This document shows, one piece after another, positions 56,401 to 62,913 of a stretch of 64,000 nucleotides of DNA. Where the stretch lies: positions 45,821 to 109,820 of the forward strand of contig CADCCB010000004.1 of NCBI GenBank assembly GCA_902799905.1, read 5' to 3'. The stretch comes from an uncultured Prevotellaceae bacterium. Its GTDB lineage: Bacteria > Bacteroidota > Bacteroidia > Bacteroidales > Bacteroidaceae. Positions within the stretch are counted from its first letter, which is position 1, and each line of letters starts with the position of its first letter. Position numbers and translations under genes: made by a program. Under the pieces are notes generated by a model. It searched no databases. It was not told the DNA's origin and saw only the letters and a list, made by a program, of their open reading frames with translations.

Positions 56401-56535
56401 TTTTTAAGAAACGAATTTGAAGACTCGCTACGCGCTTCGCTTGCGAAGAATTAAAACGAATTTTATCCACGAATTGGAAAAATAATATTATTAGGAAAAT
56501 TAGGACCCATTAGGATAATTCGTTTCTAAGAAAAA
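56401..56535. repeat. MITE-like element, copy B (135 bp)
   Basis: Same ends as copy A (TTTTTAAGAAACGAATT ... AATTCGTTTCTAAGAAAAA). Copy B carries the right arm of the 32-base inverted repeat (56419-56450) as an internal insert in place of the internal segment of copy A. Confidence 0.65.
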
Positions 56536-56642
56536 GCAAGATATAATTTGTTTCCTTCATCAGATTTTTGCGTGTCCATTATAGGCGTGGCAACAGGGGC
56601 GAGGGCGCAAATTTGCGCTGACGCTGATTCTAGTTGTTCACT

Positions 56643-57128
56643 AAGACTGTGAGACTGTGAGACCGTACCATTAGCTATTTATGACTCCCTGATTCAGGGA
56701 CCCACGCAGTTTCACAGTTTCACAGTTTCATTTGCTATTTGCGAAGTTACCCCTGAGACTGTTACACTGTTACATTAGCAATCTGCTAATTGTCGCCGCT
56801 ACGCCGCTACATTAGCATTTTGTTAAGTTACCCTGTTTTACACGCAGTGACGCAGTGACGCAGTGACGCAGTGACATTTGCTCTTTGCGAAGTAGCATAA
56901 AAATAGTGATATTTATCTTATATTATATATATTATTATAATAATATATATAATATAAAAATTATAGTCTTTTTCAAGTCACACACATTGATTTCACCTAA
57001 TGTCACTGCGTCACTGCGTCACAGCGTCACTGCGTGATGTTTTACTAATGAAACTGTGAAACTGTGAAACTGCGTGTCAATGTTTTCACCTAATGGTACG
57101 GTCTCACAGTCTCACAGTCTCACAGTCT
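56643..57128. repeat. Nested inverted array of 8-base tandem repeats
   Basis: Left side in order: ACTGTGAG units (56643-56674), CAGTTTCA units (56704-56734), GTTACACT units (56756-56780), GCCGCTAC units (56792-56817), GCAGTGAC units (56841-56880). Right side in mirror order: TCACTGCG units (57001-57038), TGAAACTG units (57047-57076), TCTCACAG units (57090-57128). All have period 8, and most are followed by CATTAGC or CATTTGC. The centre is the 40-base palindrome. Confidence 0.85.
56918..56957. repeat. Perfect 40-base AT palindrome
   Basis: TTATATTATATATATTATTA is followed immediately by its exact reverse complement, with no loop. It is the centre of the octamer array. Confidence 0.95.
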
Positions 57129-57213
57129 TCTGCTTTCAAGACTTGCAAGCCGATGTTTTGCCATGACCTGCGCGTTTGTAAGGAATCTGTCGGCAAAGGA
57201 GTGTCCGAAATGT

Positions 57214-57338
57214 CCACCCCCTGCAACGAGGGTGGGGGTGGGGTCGCGAAACGCGACGTCATTGATCGTATGCCTGCAAGGCAATGAATTTTGCAAATGG
57301 TACACTATCTGTATGCTTAGTATGGTCTGTCGACCATC
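57214..57338. repeat. Cluster of short hairpins
   Basis: CCACCCCC/GGGGGTGG (57214-57241), GTCGCG-AAA-CGCGAC (57243-57257), TGCCT-GCA-AGGCA (about 57271-57283) and ATGGTC-TGTC-GACCAT (about 57323-57338) follow each other. They may belong to a structured RNA or a degraded element. Confidence 0.5.
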
Positions 57339-57623
57339 GCCATTTATGATAGATTATTGATGATTTATGTCCTTTTACGTCTCATTCTGTATGTGGTAGG
57401 CCTCAAAATTGACTGATTGCCTATTATTTTTCGTCAACCATTTTAGCAGCAAACGCATGTTTCTTCATCGATAAATGCCGTTTTCGCATCGTTTTGATGG
57501 CTTTTAGGGCAGAAAATGAAAGCAATATGCGCCTTTTAGAGAATAGCCATCTGGAAGCCTTGTGTGTTACAATATCACGTTTTGTGCTGATAGTCAACTA
57601 TTTACGCGATGCTATGGCATCTC

Positions 57624-57788
57624 GGCGTTTCAGCGTTTCAGCGTTTCAGTAGGGGATATGTGGGGGTATTCAATCTCCTTTCTTATATATAACTACTTAA
57701 TTATTAGATATTTATGAATATTATTGAAGAGGGTGAAATACCTTTTTCTTGGGTGAAACGTTGAAACGCTGAAACGCCAACTTATTAA
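57624..57788. repeat. Second inverted octamer array
   Basis: GCGTTTCA repeated three times at 57624-57653 faces TGAAACGT/TGAAACGC units at 57762-57788, with about 110 bases of AT-rich sequence between. It copies the architecture of the 56643-57128 array with a different 8-base unit. Confidence 0.8.
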
Positions 57789-57878
57789 AAAAACGAAAGC
57801 CGCAGGTGCTCGACCAACGGCTTTGTCTTATTAGAACGGTTGCGGAGCTTGATGCAATCGCGCCTATATGCCGCTCGG

Positions 57879-57909
57879 CTTGGTTAGCCAAGACGCTCGC
57901 CTAAGCGAG
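57879..57909. repeat. Two adjacent 5-base-stem hairpins
   Basis: CTTGG-TTAG-CCAAG (57879-57892) and CTCGC-CTAA-GCGAG (57896-57909), 3 bases apart, with complementary loops TTAG and CTAA. Loop-loop pairing is possible. Confidence 0.5.
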
Positions 57910-58019
57910 AACTCTCATTCACGCTGTAAAGATAGGCAAAAATTGCTTATCTTCCAAATAATACTCCATTAATTTTCAATTTTTCGCCCAAAAGAGATTT
58001 ACTTTTCCAACTTTTTTCG

Positions 58020-58027
58020 TATCTTTG
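58020..58027 (+). promoter_or_regulatory. -7 box without a downstream gene
   Basis: TATCTTTG on the plus strand, reading into a non-coding stretch of about 200 bases. No -33 TTG. It faces the box at 58190. Confidence 0.35.
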
Positions 58028-58189
58028 CAAGAATTTGCAGGATTTCTTTAAATAGAGGCAGTCTGGGGATTTGAGGATTTTCTGGGTTACGGATTGGAGA
58101 CCGTTCTCAATTCCACGTTCTGCTATAAATTGCTTTCAATGAGCACCCGAAGATGGGTCACCAGCCATTTCATGATTCAACTTCGTGTG

Positions 58190-58219
58190 CAAAGGTAATC
58201 ATTTCTTTTAAATTACCAA
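58190..58219 (-). promoter_or_regulatory. Full promoter reading into non-coding sequence
   Basis: Minus-strand TTG (58219-58217) and TACCTTTG (58197-58190), spacer 19. The RNA would run left from about 58185. Only a 16-codon frame (MKWLVTHLRVLIESNL) lies downstream, so a small RNA or tiny peptide is possible. Confidence 0.5.
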
Positions 58220-58236
58220 AAACATTTATTGTTTAT

Positions 58237-58887
58237 TTACTGTATAATTTCAATATTAATCTCCGTCTTGAACTTCCTCACATAGATAAAATCTGAAAGG
58301 GCGAAGTTCATGTGCTGAAAGAGCGTGTGAAACTGATTGATCAGATGCAAATCCTTTGTCAGTTCCTGGTCTAGGCCTTCATTCCAATTAGGAGGCGGAC
58401 AGTCCATACCTATGAACGTATCAAAAGTATAGTCCTCATCCCTGGGGAATGTCAGAGTCAGCACAGATATGCCATCAGCATACATGGGATTCAAGTCACC
58501 ATCGCAAAGTGCATCCCATAAGTCCTGCCGGTCCTCGCCCTGCAAGGGATGCAGTTCTGGATAGGTGTAGTCGAAATAGAGTTTGGTAGTCAACTCCATT
58601 TCTTCCCCATCCGTCTCATCCATGACCTCAATCACTTTCTTCCATACACGATGAGCACGATCATACATCTCACAAAGAGCCTCTCGCAGAGCATCATTGA
58701 AAGCAATAATATCAGGCAGAATATCCTTCTGATGAGCGAGAACCATCTTATTGATGATACTCCTACGCAAAGACAACAGGTAATCATAGTTGGTCTCATA
58801 ACAACGAGTACTCTTGTACCTGTAAATGATTTCCCTCTCAATAGCCTCGACGCTAAAGTCCGTAATATACTTCTTTTCCTTCTTCAT
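58237..58887 (-). CDS. Protein of unknown function, last gene of the DnaE-like operon
   Basis: A 216-residue soluble protein with no signal peptide or membrane segment. The first half is helical and charged (DFSVEAIEREIIYRYKSTRCYETNYDYLLSLRRSIINKM), the second has DYTYPELHPLQGEDRQDLWDALCDGDLNPMYADGISVLTLTFPRDEDYTF, with many acids. I recognise no family. Its first 35 bases overlap the end of the DnaE-like gene, so both are translated from one message. It ends next to the repeat region without a clear terminator. Confidence 0.62.
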   Translation of the reverse strand: MKKEKKYITDFSVEAIEREIIYRYKSTRCYETNYDYLLSLRRSIINKMVLAHQKDILPDIIAFNDALREALCEMYDRAHRVWKKVIEVMDETDGEEMELTTKLYFDYTYPELHPLQGEDRQDLWDALCDGDLNPMYADGISVLTLTFPRDEDYTFDTFIGMDCPPPNWNEGLDQELTKDLHLINQFHTLFQHMNFALSDFIYVRKFKTEINIEIIQ

Positions 58888-60166
58888 CTCTTCTATCTTT
58901 TTCTGTTATTTCTTTAAATTCTTCTGGAAATTGATGTTTCAATCTCGCTAAATAGATAGATAGGTACAATCTCCCTATGTAATGCGATTTACTTCGTAAT
59001 GGCGTTCTCTCAAAAAGGGATTCCCAAATATGTACGAGTTCTGCCTCTTTGAAACCATTATCTATTCCTTGACGCAAATAAATTTTCTTAAGTTTGCCAG
59101 CTTCGCTTTCTTTTTTCTTAAATACGAACTGGAGTACTTGCCATGTTTGCTTCCATGTGAGTCCTATCCAACCATGAACAAACCAAGCTGCATCCTCCGC
59201 ATACAGGATTCCATATGGTAATAATTTTATAAAAGGGAATAACTGATATTTTTTCTTGTATTCAGCAGTCTTTTTCTTATTTGACAGAAAATCGCATTCT
59301 CCCAAACTATAAAGGCCCTGAATTATGAGGAGACGATCGAAATAAGGAAGTCCTTTACTTTGTATCATCTTTTTTGTTATTTCTTGGATATTATCACCAT
59401 CGAAACCTGGGATATCGTCTAAATCCCCATTACAGAACAAATGATAATCTTCGTTCCAAATATTCTTCTCATACATCTTAGGATAATCCTTGCCATTATT
59501 ATCTAACAGTTTCTGTATCTTCTTAATTCTTGTTAGAATATGAGATTGCAGGACATTGAAGCGCAATACTTTTGTATTGTCATACTCCTCAACAAATTCT
59601 CTAACGCACAATATTTTTTTCCCGTTCTCATCATTAACCTCTTCTACATCAAAATGCTTTTTAACCCCATCCAAACAAATCAATAGAGCACACGCATGTA
59701 AATACACTTTTTCACCATTAACTTTCGTTCCAATAAATTCGTGTTTTTTTATATTCTTCTCATTCATTACAGGCATTCTTGCAACATTTTTAAAGCCAAA
59801 TAGTTCAATTGCCTTATTATAAACGAGATGATATGATTCTTCATCAACTTCAATATTTATTGTAGGATTAATTTTTCCGTTACCCCATAATAAAATGGGA
59901 TCATCATGCATGTTTATGTTTGTAATTCCCAACACATAACAGATATGTGAACTAATCATTCCACCCCATCCTGGTCCCAAAAGGACTTCTTTGTTATCTT
60001 TCAATTCTGACACAAGCCGATGTGCTACAAGGAAGTAATCTTCCAAGTGGCGATCCTCGATGAATGTAAGTTCATTATGAAGAATAAACTTTGATATGCG
60101 ATAGACCATTTCATTTGATGCTCCTTTCTTAACGAGCTTCCTAAGTTGATTTATTTTTGATACCAT
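58853..60166 (-). CDS. Short DnaE-like (C-family polymerase core) protein, apparently catalytically dead
   Basis: A 437-residue protein without PHP, OB or tau-binding domains. It lines up over most of its length with the palm-to-fingers core of DNA polymerase III alpha: LLGPGWGGMISSHICYVLGIT (64-82, cf. GPGRGSGAGSLVAYALKIT, read in parts), PTINIE (101-106, cf. PDFDVD), VYLHACALLI (154-163), LRFNVLQSHILTRI (201-214, cf. VKFDFLGLRTLTII), GDLDDIPGF (247-255), PYGILYAEDAAWF (317-329, cf. TYGIILYQEQVMQ), FKKK (349-352) and RSKSHY (391-396, cf. FNKSHS). The three catalytic aspartates of E. coli DnaE (401, 403, 555) correspond to Thr102, Asn104 and Asn204. So it should not polymerise DNA; a DNA- or nucleotide-binding or decoy role is inference. 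It starts 3 bases after the 104-residue gene. Confidence 0.72.
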   Translation of the reverse strand: MVSKINQLRKLVKKGASNEMVYRISKFILHNELTFIEDRHLEDYFLVAHRLVSELKDNKEVLLGPGWGGMISSHICYVLGITNINMHDDPILLWGNGKINPTINIEVDEESYHLVYNKAIELFGFKNVARMPVMNEKNIKKHEFIGTKVNGEKVYLHACALLICLDGVKKHFDVEEVNDENGKKILCVREFVEEYDNTKVLRFNVLQSHILTRIKKIQKLLDNNGKDYPKMYEKNIWNEDYHLFCNGDLDDIPGFDGDNIQEITKKMIQSKGLPYFDRLLIIQGLYSLGECDFLSNKKKTAEYKKKYQLFPFIKLLPYGILYAEDAAWFVHGWIGLTWKQTWQVLQFVFKKKESEAGKLKKIYLRQGIDNGFKEAELVHIWESLFERTPLRSKSHYIGRLYLSIYLARLKHQFPEEFKEITEKDRRDEEGKEVYYGL

Positions 60167-60169
60167 ATT

Positions 60170-60484
60170 CTAATCCCATAAGTTTCTAAAATGCTTGCAA
60201 AATAAATCCAGACCTTCATCAATCGTCTGCTTTTCTTCATCAGTATATGATGTAATATGATCCAGCAATTCGAAAGCATCTATCATCTTCTGAATAGCCT
60301 TGTTCCATGTCTCGATTCCACTAAAAGCAGGACAATAGCCATGCTTATCAAGCGCCTTGAATGCTTTCAATCTTGGAACAATCAACTTAGCCAAATAGGT
60401 ATCTGTGTTCCAGACCTCCTCTATAGGGTAGTCATTCTTATAACTCCAATTTTCAGTTGAGTCGTTTCTCTTTTTCCTCTTCAT
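60170..60484 (-). CDS. Small helical protein, paralog 1 (WxxDxxLAxxxxPRLKxFK family)
   Basis: A 104-residue protein with the pattern YPIEEVWNTDTYLAKLIVPRLKAFKALDKHGY...WNKAIQKMIDAFELLDHI...GLDLFCKHFRNLWD. The same pattern is found in the next gene, so they are tandem paralogs. I recall similar W..D..LA..I.PRLK.FK...HGYP..E.W...L.KMI.AFE sequences in large phage genomes, function unknown. The ends are only 3 bases from the DnaE-like start and 12 bases from the upstream paralog. Confidence 0.7.
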   Translation of the reverse strand: MKRKKRNDSTENWSYKNDYPIEEVWNTDTYLAKLIVPRLKAFKALDKHGYCPAFSGIETWNKAIQKMIDAFELLDHITSYTDEEKQTIDEGLDLFCKHFRNLWD

Positions 60485-60496
60485 ACAAAAATCAAG

Positions 60497-60799
60497 TTAA
60501 TCCGACAAATCACGATAATACTTACAAAACAATTTCACACCTTCGTTCATAATCAGGATATCTTCATCATAAGACGGAGAATAATCCTTCACTAATTCAA
60601 AAGCATCGATCATCTTCTGAATAGCCTTATTCCAATCCTCCTGATTCTCGAAATCTTCTGGCCATCCATGCTTATCAAGGGCTTTGAATGCTTTCAATCG
60701 TGGAGCAATCTCTCGTGCCAAATAGTGATAAGTGCCCCAGACCTCACTTATTGGATAACTATTAATATAGTCATCATTTCTCACTTTCTTTTTTCCCAT
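60497..60799 (-). CDS. Small helical protein, paralog 2
   Basis: A 100-residue protein starting MGKKKVRND at 60799; an open frame extends further upstream but into the preceding gene. It carries YPISEVWGTYHYLAREIAPRLKAFKALDKHGW...WNKAIQKMIDAFELVKDY...GVKLFCKYYRDLSD and is roughly 55 percent identical to paralog 1 by eye, with the PRLKAFKALDKHG and WNKAIQKMIDAFEL blocks unchanged. The overlap with the preceding gene is 19 bases. Confidence 0.72.
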   Translation of the reverse strand: MGKKKVRNDDYINSYPISEVWGTYHYLAREIAPRLKAFKALDKHGWPEDFENQEDWNKAIQKMIDAFELVKDYSPSYDEDILIMNEGVKLFCKYYRDLSD

Positions 60800-61485
60800 A
60801 TTACTTGTTTTACTAATGGATTTTTTGAATTGAATGATGCATAGTCGATGCGGACTTGTCTGCCCAATGAGGGATCTGTGGCTACAAGGATGTCGCTGGA
60901 TTTGCAATCTCCAATAAGGAGCTTGCATAAGCGTTGTTCATCCTCAGTCAGTTCTTGGTGCCATTCGCCAGTGGTTAGAACTACTACCATTCTGTCTAAT
61001 CTGGTATTGATATCTTCCATCTCCAGCAACTCGCATAGATACTTGGCCCCATTCGTATTCTCATCAGCATACGATGTGATTGTTTCTGGGCTGAACAGGT
61101 CAGACTGAAACAAGCCGCACAATTTATCCAAACTCATATTGTTTCTTTCGTCACTCAAAGCAGGAATTGCCTGAACGATGAACTTGCTGATGGCTGCCAT
61201 ACGCTCATAGTAGTGTGCCATAAACTCTCTACGAAACATCTTCTTCCTTTTAATCCTGTTCATCGATGCGCTAATACACCAGAAATAATCTTTGGCCTTG
61301 TTGAACAATTCTTGTTTCTTTGATGGAGCCAACTCTTTGACGGATGGGATATAGCCACCATTTCTACGGATGACGGAGAAATACTTCTCTGCACGCACCT
61401 TATTATATACAAAGTCATCCCATCTATCTTTGTGGTATTTATCGAGTTTGAAAAATCTGAATTCTTCCTCTTGATGTTCTTTCAC
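60781..61485 (-). CDS. C-terminal part of a frameshifted protein (DUF6557-like)
   Basis: The frame opens at 61485 with GTG, but in-frame sequence further upstream continues to encode AEIAACCIWHTSFYGFVKEHQEEEF before a stop, and a second frame (61439-61726) holds the true N-terminus. Removing one A at about 61541-61543 would join them into one protein of about 314 residues. The joint segment AEIAACCIWHTSFYGFVKE matches VELAAGLFWEMTYYGPKEN in the gene at 63826-64000. The long C-terminal part is helical, charged and of unknown function. It is the first or second gene of the operon leading to the DnaE-like protein. Confidence 0.6.
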   Translation of the reverse strand: MKEHQEEEFRFFKLDKYHKDRWDDFVYNKVRAEKYFSVIRRNGGYIPSVKELAPSKKQELFNKAKDYFWCISASMNRIKRKKMFRREFMAHYYERMAAISKFIVQAIPALSDERNNMSLDKLCGLFQSDLFSPETITSYADENTNGAKYLCELLEMEDINTRLDRMVVVLTTGEWHQELTEDEQRLCKLLIGDCKSSDILVATDPSLGRQVRIDYASFNSKNPLVKQVIWEKRK

Positions 61486-61726
61486 AAAACCATAGAATGA
61501 AGTATGCCAGATGCAACAAGCCGCAATCTCTGCATTGCCATTTGTTCATGGAGATATGGCACACGTCAGAATTTGCATCATCATGATGCTTGGGAGTCAT
61601 CAAGCGCAGCATATCGAAATGAATCTTATACCATTTCAAATTACCCTCTGCTTTTGGGTATATCTGCAAAAGGCAAGGAGCCACCTCATCAAAAGTAACA
61701 CTATTCAATAATTCTTTGAAAGTCAT
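61439..61726 (-). pseudogene. N-terminal part of the same frameshifted protein
   Basis: A 95-codon frame from ATG 61726, starting MTFKELLNSVTFDEVAPCLLQIYPKAEGNLKWYKIHFDMLRLMTP, a start I associate with the Bacteroidetes DUF6557 family. It ends after the frameshift in non-homologous text (RDCGLLHLAYFILWFCERTSRG). Whether the shift is a real mutation, a sequencing error or programmed is open. Confidence 0.6.
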
Positions 61727-61759
61727 AATCCGTTCTTTTATCTTTTTTCGTTTATGGTG

Positions 61760-61767
61760 CAAAGATA
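61760..61767 (-). promoter_or_regulatory. -7 box of the DnaE-like operon
   Basis: Minus-strand TATCTTTG, 34 bases before the ATG at 61726 and right after the terminator of the upstream gene. A TTG at -33 is not seen. Confidence 0.55.
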
Positions 61768-61797
61768 AAAGAAACCCCTGCCGTTTTGGGGCAGAGG
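61767..61797 (-). terminator. Terminator after the Asp-box pseudogene
   Basis: On the minus strand CCTCTGCC / GGCAGGGG form an 8-base stem (one G-T pair) with loop CCAAAAC, followed by TTTCTTTT, which overlaps the next promoter box. Confidence 0.75.
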
Positions 61798-61825
61798 TCG
61801 GAAAAATTGTTTCTTATGTAGTTTA

Positions 61826-62170
61826 TTATCTACGATGCCAACTATGACCTCCGTCTTTTGAACAAAAGAGGCCCTTTGATGTCGTTGTCAGCAGGTCTTG
61901 ACCATCAGATGCTAATTGTCTAAATTCGCCAATGGCACTATTTGTGCAACGACTATGCCAACTATGTCCTTCGTCCTTAGAAGAGTATAAGGCTTTAGAG
62001 GTGCATGCAAGGATTTCAGAACCGTTATCGTACAAATCTGTAAAAATGCCCTTACATTCACTAGAGAATCTAATGTGTCAACTACGTCCACCATCTTTTG
62101 AACATTCAATGGTGTTATTTTGAGTGTTGATGCGGAGTAACTCACTTCCGCGCTGAATCATTTGTGCCAT
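61826..62170 (-). pseudogene. Asp-box (BNR-like) repeat protein interrupted by a TGA
   Basis: From ATG 62170 the frame reads 30 codons, hits TGA at 62078-62080, then stays open to 61826 (115 codons in all). The three repeats carry SKDGGRS-stop, SKDEGHSWHSR and SKDGGHSWHRR, so TGA stands where the other two have TGG (Trp). Asp-box repeats (SxDxGxxW) form beta-propeller edges. The most likely reading is a recent nonsense mutation. Confidence 0.7.
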
Positions 62171-62181
62171 ATCTCTCTTTC

Positions 62182-62892
62182 TTAATCCATGAACTCAGTG
62201 ATGCAGTCTACAACAGTTTGTCTTTCTTCTCTATATAGATGAGCAGAAGGATGTGGTACAGCCAAAAATGATATGCCATTGAATTTTCCTTTGCAAACCC
62301 TCGGATTTATCATCTCGTAACTCATATCAAATAACTGGTTATTACGATTGAATCTATTCAACTTATCTAACATTCCTTTTCCGCCTAAGAATATTATTTT
62401 TTTAGGTTTTGTAATTCTAATTAATTCTACAGAATAAGGAATAGATTTAAAAAATAGTGGGCTTTTAATATTTTTAGCTCTTTCAGAATTAAAAAATGTG
62501 ACATTCGAAAGAATAAATTTGTTTTCATCATCAAGAGGATTAACTGGTTTTACGCCTACAAAATAAGCTTTCAGTCTTTGCCAATAGGGCCAGTTTTCTC
62601 TATCACTCCAGCTAGAGCCCCCATTATTTACAAAATAATTGCCAAGAATTAGATGATCCCCATCCATATCAGAACCATTTAACCCCCATCCTGTTGATGT
62701 CTTTTGATCTATATAGAGACCCTCTGAACCCGGATTAATCCCTAATATCAAAACAATAGGCGATTCCTTAATTTTAGTAAGGTCAGATTGTGTATAAAAA
62801 CTGGGTGCTGTTTCACCATAATCATTCGCAATGGACACATATCCTTTAGCTGTTTTGTCAGCCCATTCTCTAAGTTCTTTTTGCATACTCAT
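62182..62892 (-). CDS. Uracil-DNA glycosylase superfamily-like protein
   Basis: A 236-residue cytoplasmic protein with the two anchoring motifs of the uracil-DNA glycosylase fold: LILGINPGSEG (about residues 48-58, cf. GxNPG) and VPHPSAHL (about 214-221, cf. HPS). The spacing, about 165 residues, is plausible. Such proteins cut uracil or other altered bases from DNA, but diverged members have other roles. The coding sequence looks AT-richer than the core genes, and the neighbourhood is accessory. It starts 21 bases downstream of the deoxyribosyltransferase-like gene. Confidence 0.65.
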   Translation of the reverse strand: MSMQKELREWADKTAKGYVSIANDYGETAPSFYTQSDLTKIKESPIVLILGINPGSEGLYIDQKTSTGWGLNGSDMDGDHLILGNYFVNNGGSSWSDRENWPYWQRLKAYFVGVKPVNPLDDENKFILSNVTFFNSERAKNIKSPLFFKSIPYSVELIRITKPKKIIFLGGKGMLDKLNRFNRNNQLFDMSYEMINPRVCKGKFNGISFLAVPHPSAHLYREERQTVVDCITEFMD

Positions 62893-62913
62893 AATCTTTC
62901 ACGTTTTGTTTTT

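Larger units (their letters stand above)
55863..58236. other. About 2.4 kb non-coding region dominated by repeats
   Basis: No credible gene is found on either strand. It contains GC-rich inverted repeats (55882-55993), two MITE-like AT-rich elements with terminal inverted repeats, a perfect 32-base inverted repeat, nested octamer arrays round a 40-base palindrome, a second octamer array, small hairpins and two facing promoter boxes. The stretch 57129-57623 has only scattered small hairpins. It separates the conserved genes from the accessory block. Confidence 0.8.

Noticed and set aside
56643-57128. CRISPR array
   Set aside because: Units are 8-base tandem repeats with no spacers and there are no cas genes.
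57093-57360. Small open frames in the repeat region
   Set aside because: They run through repeats and hairpins, have odd composition and no promoter or start context.
55863-58236. Integrase attachment site or plasmid origin
   Set aside because: Repeats suggest a mobile past, but there is no integrase, relaxase, Rep gene or tRNA end next to it, so no claim is made.
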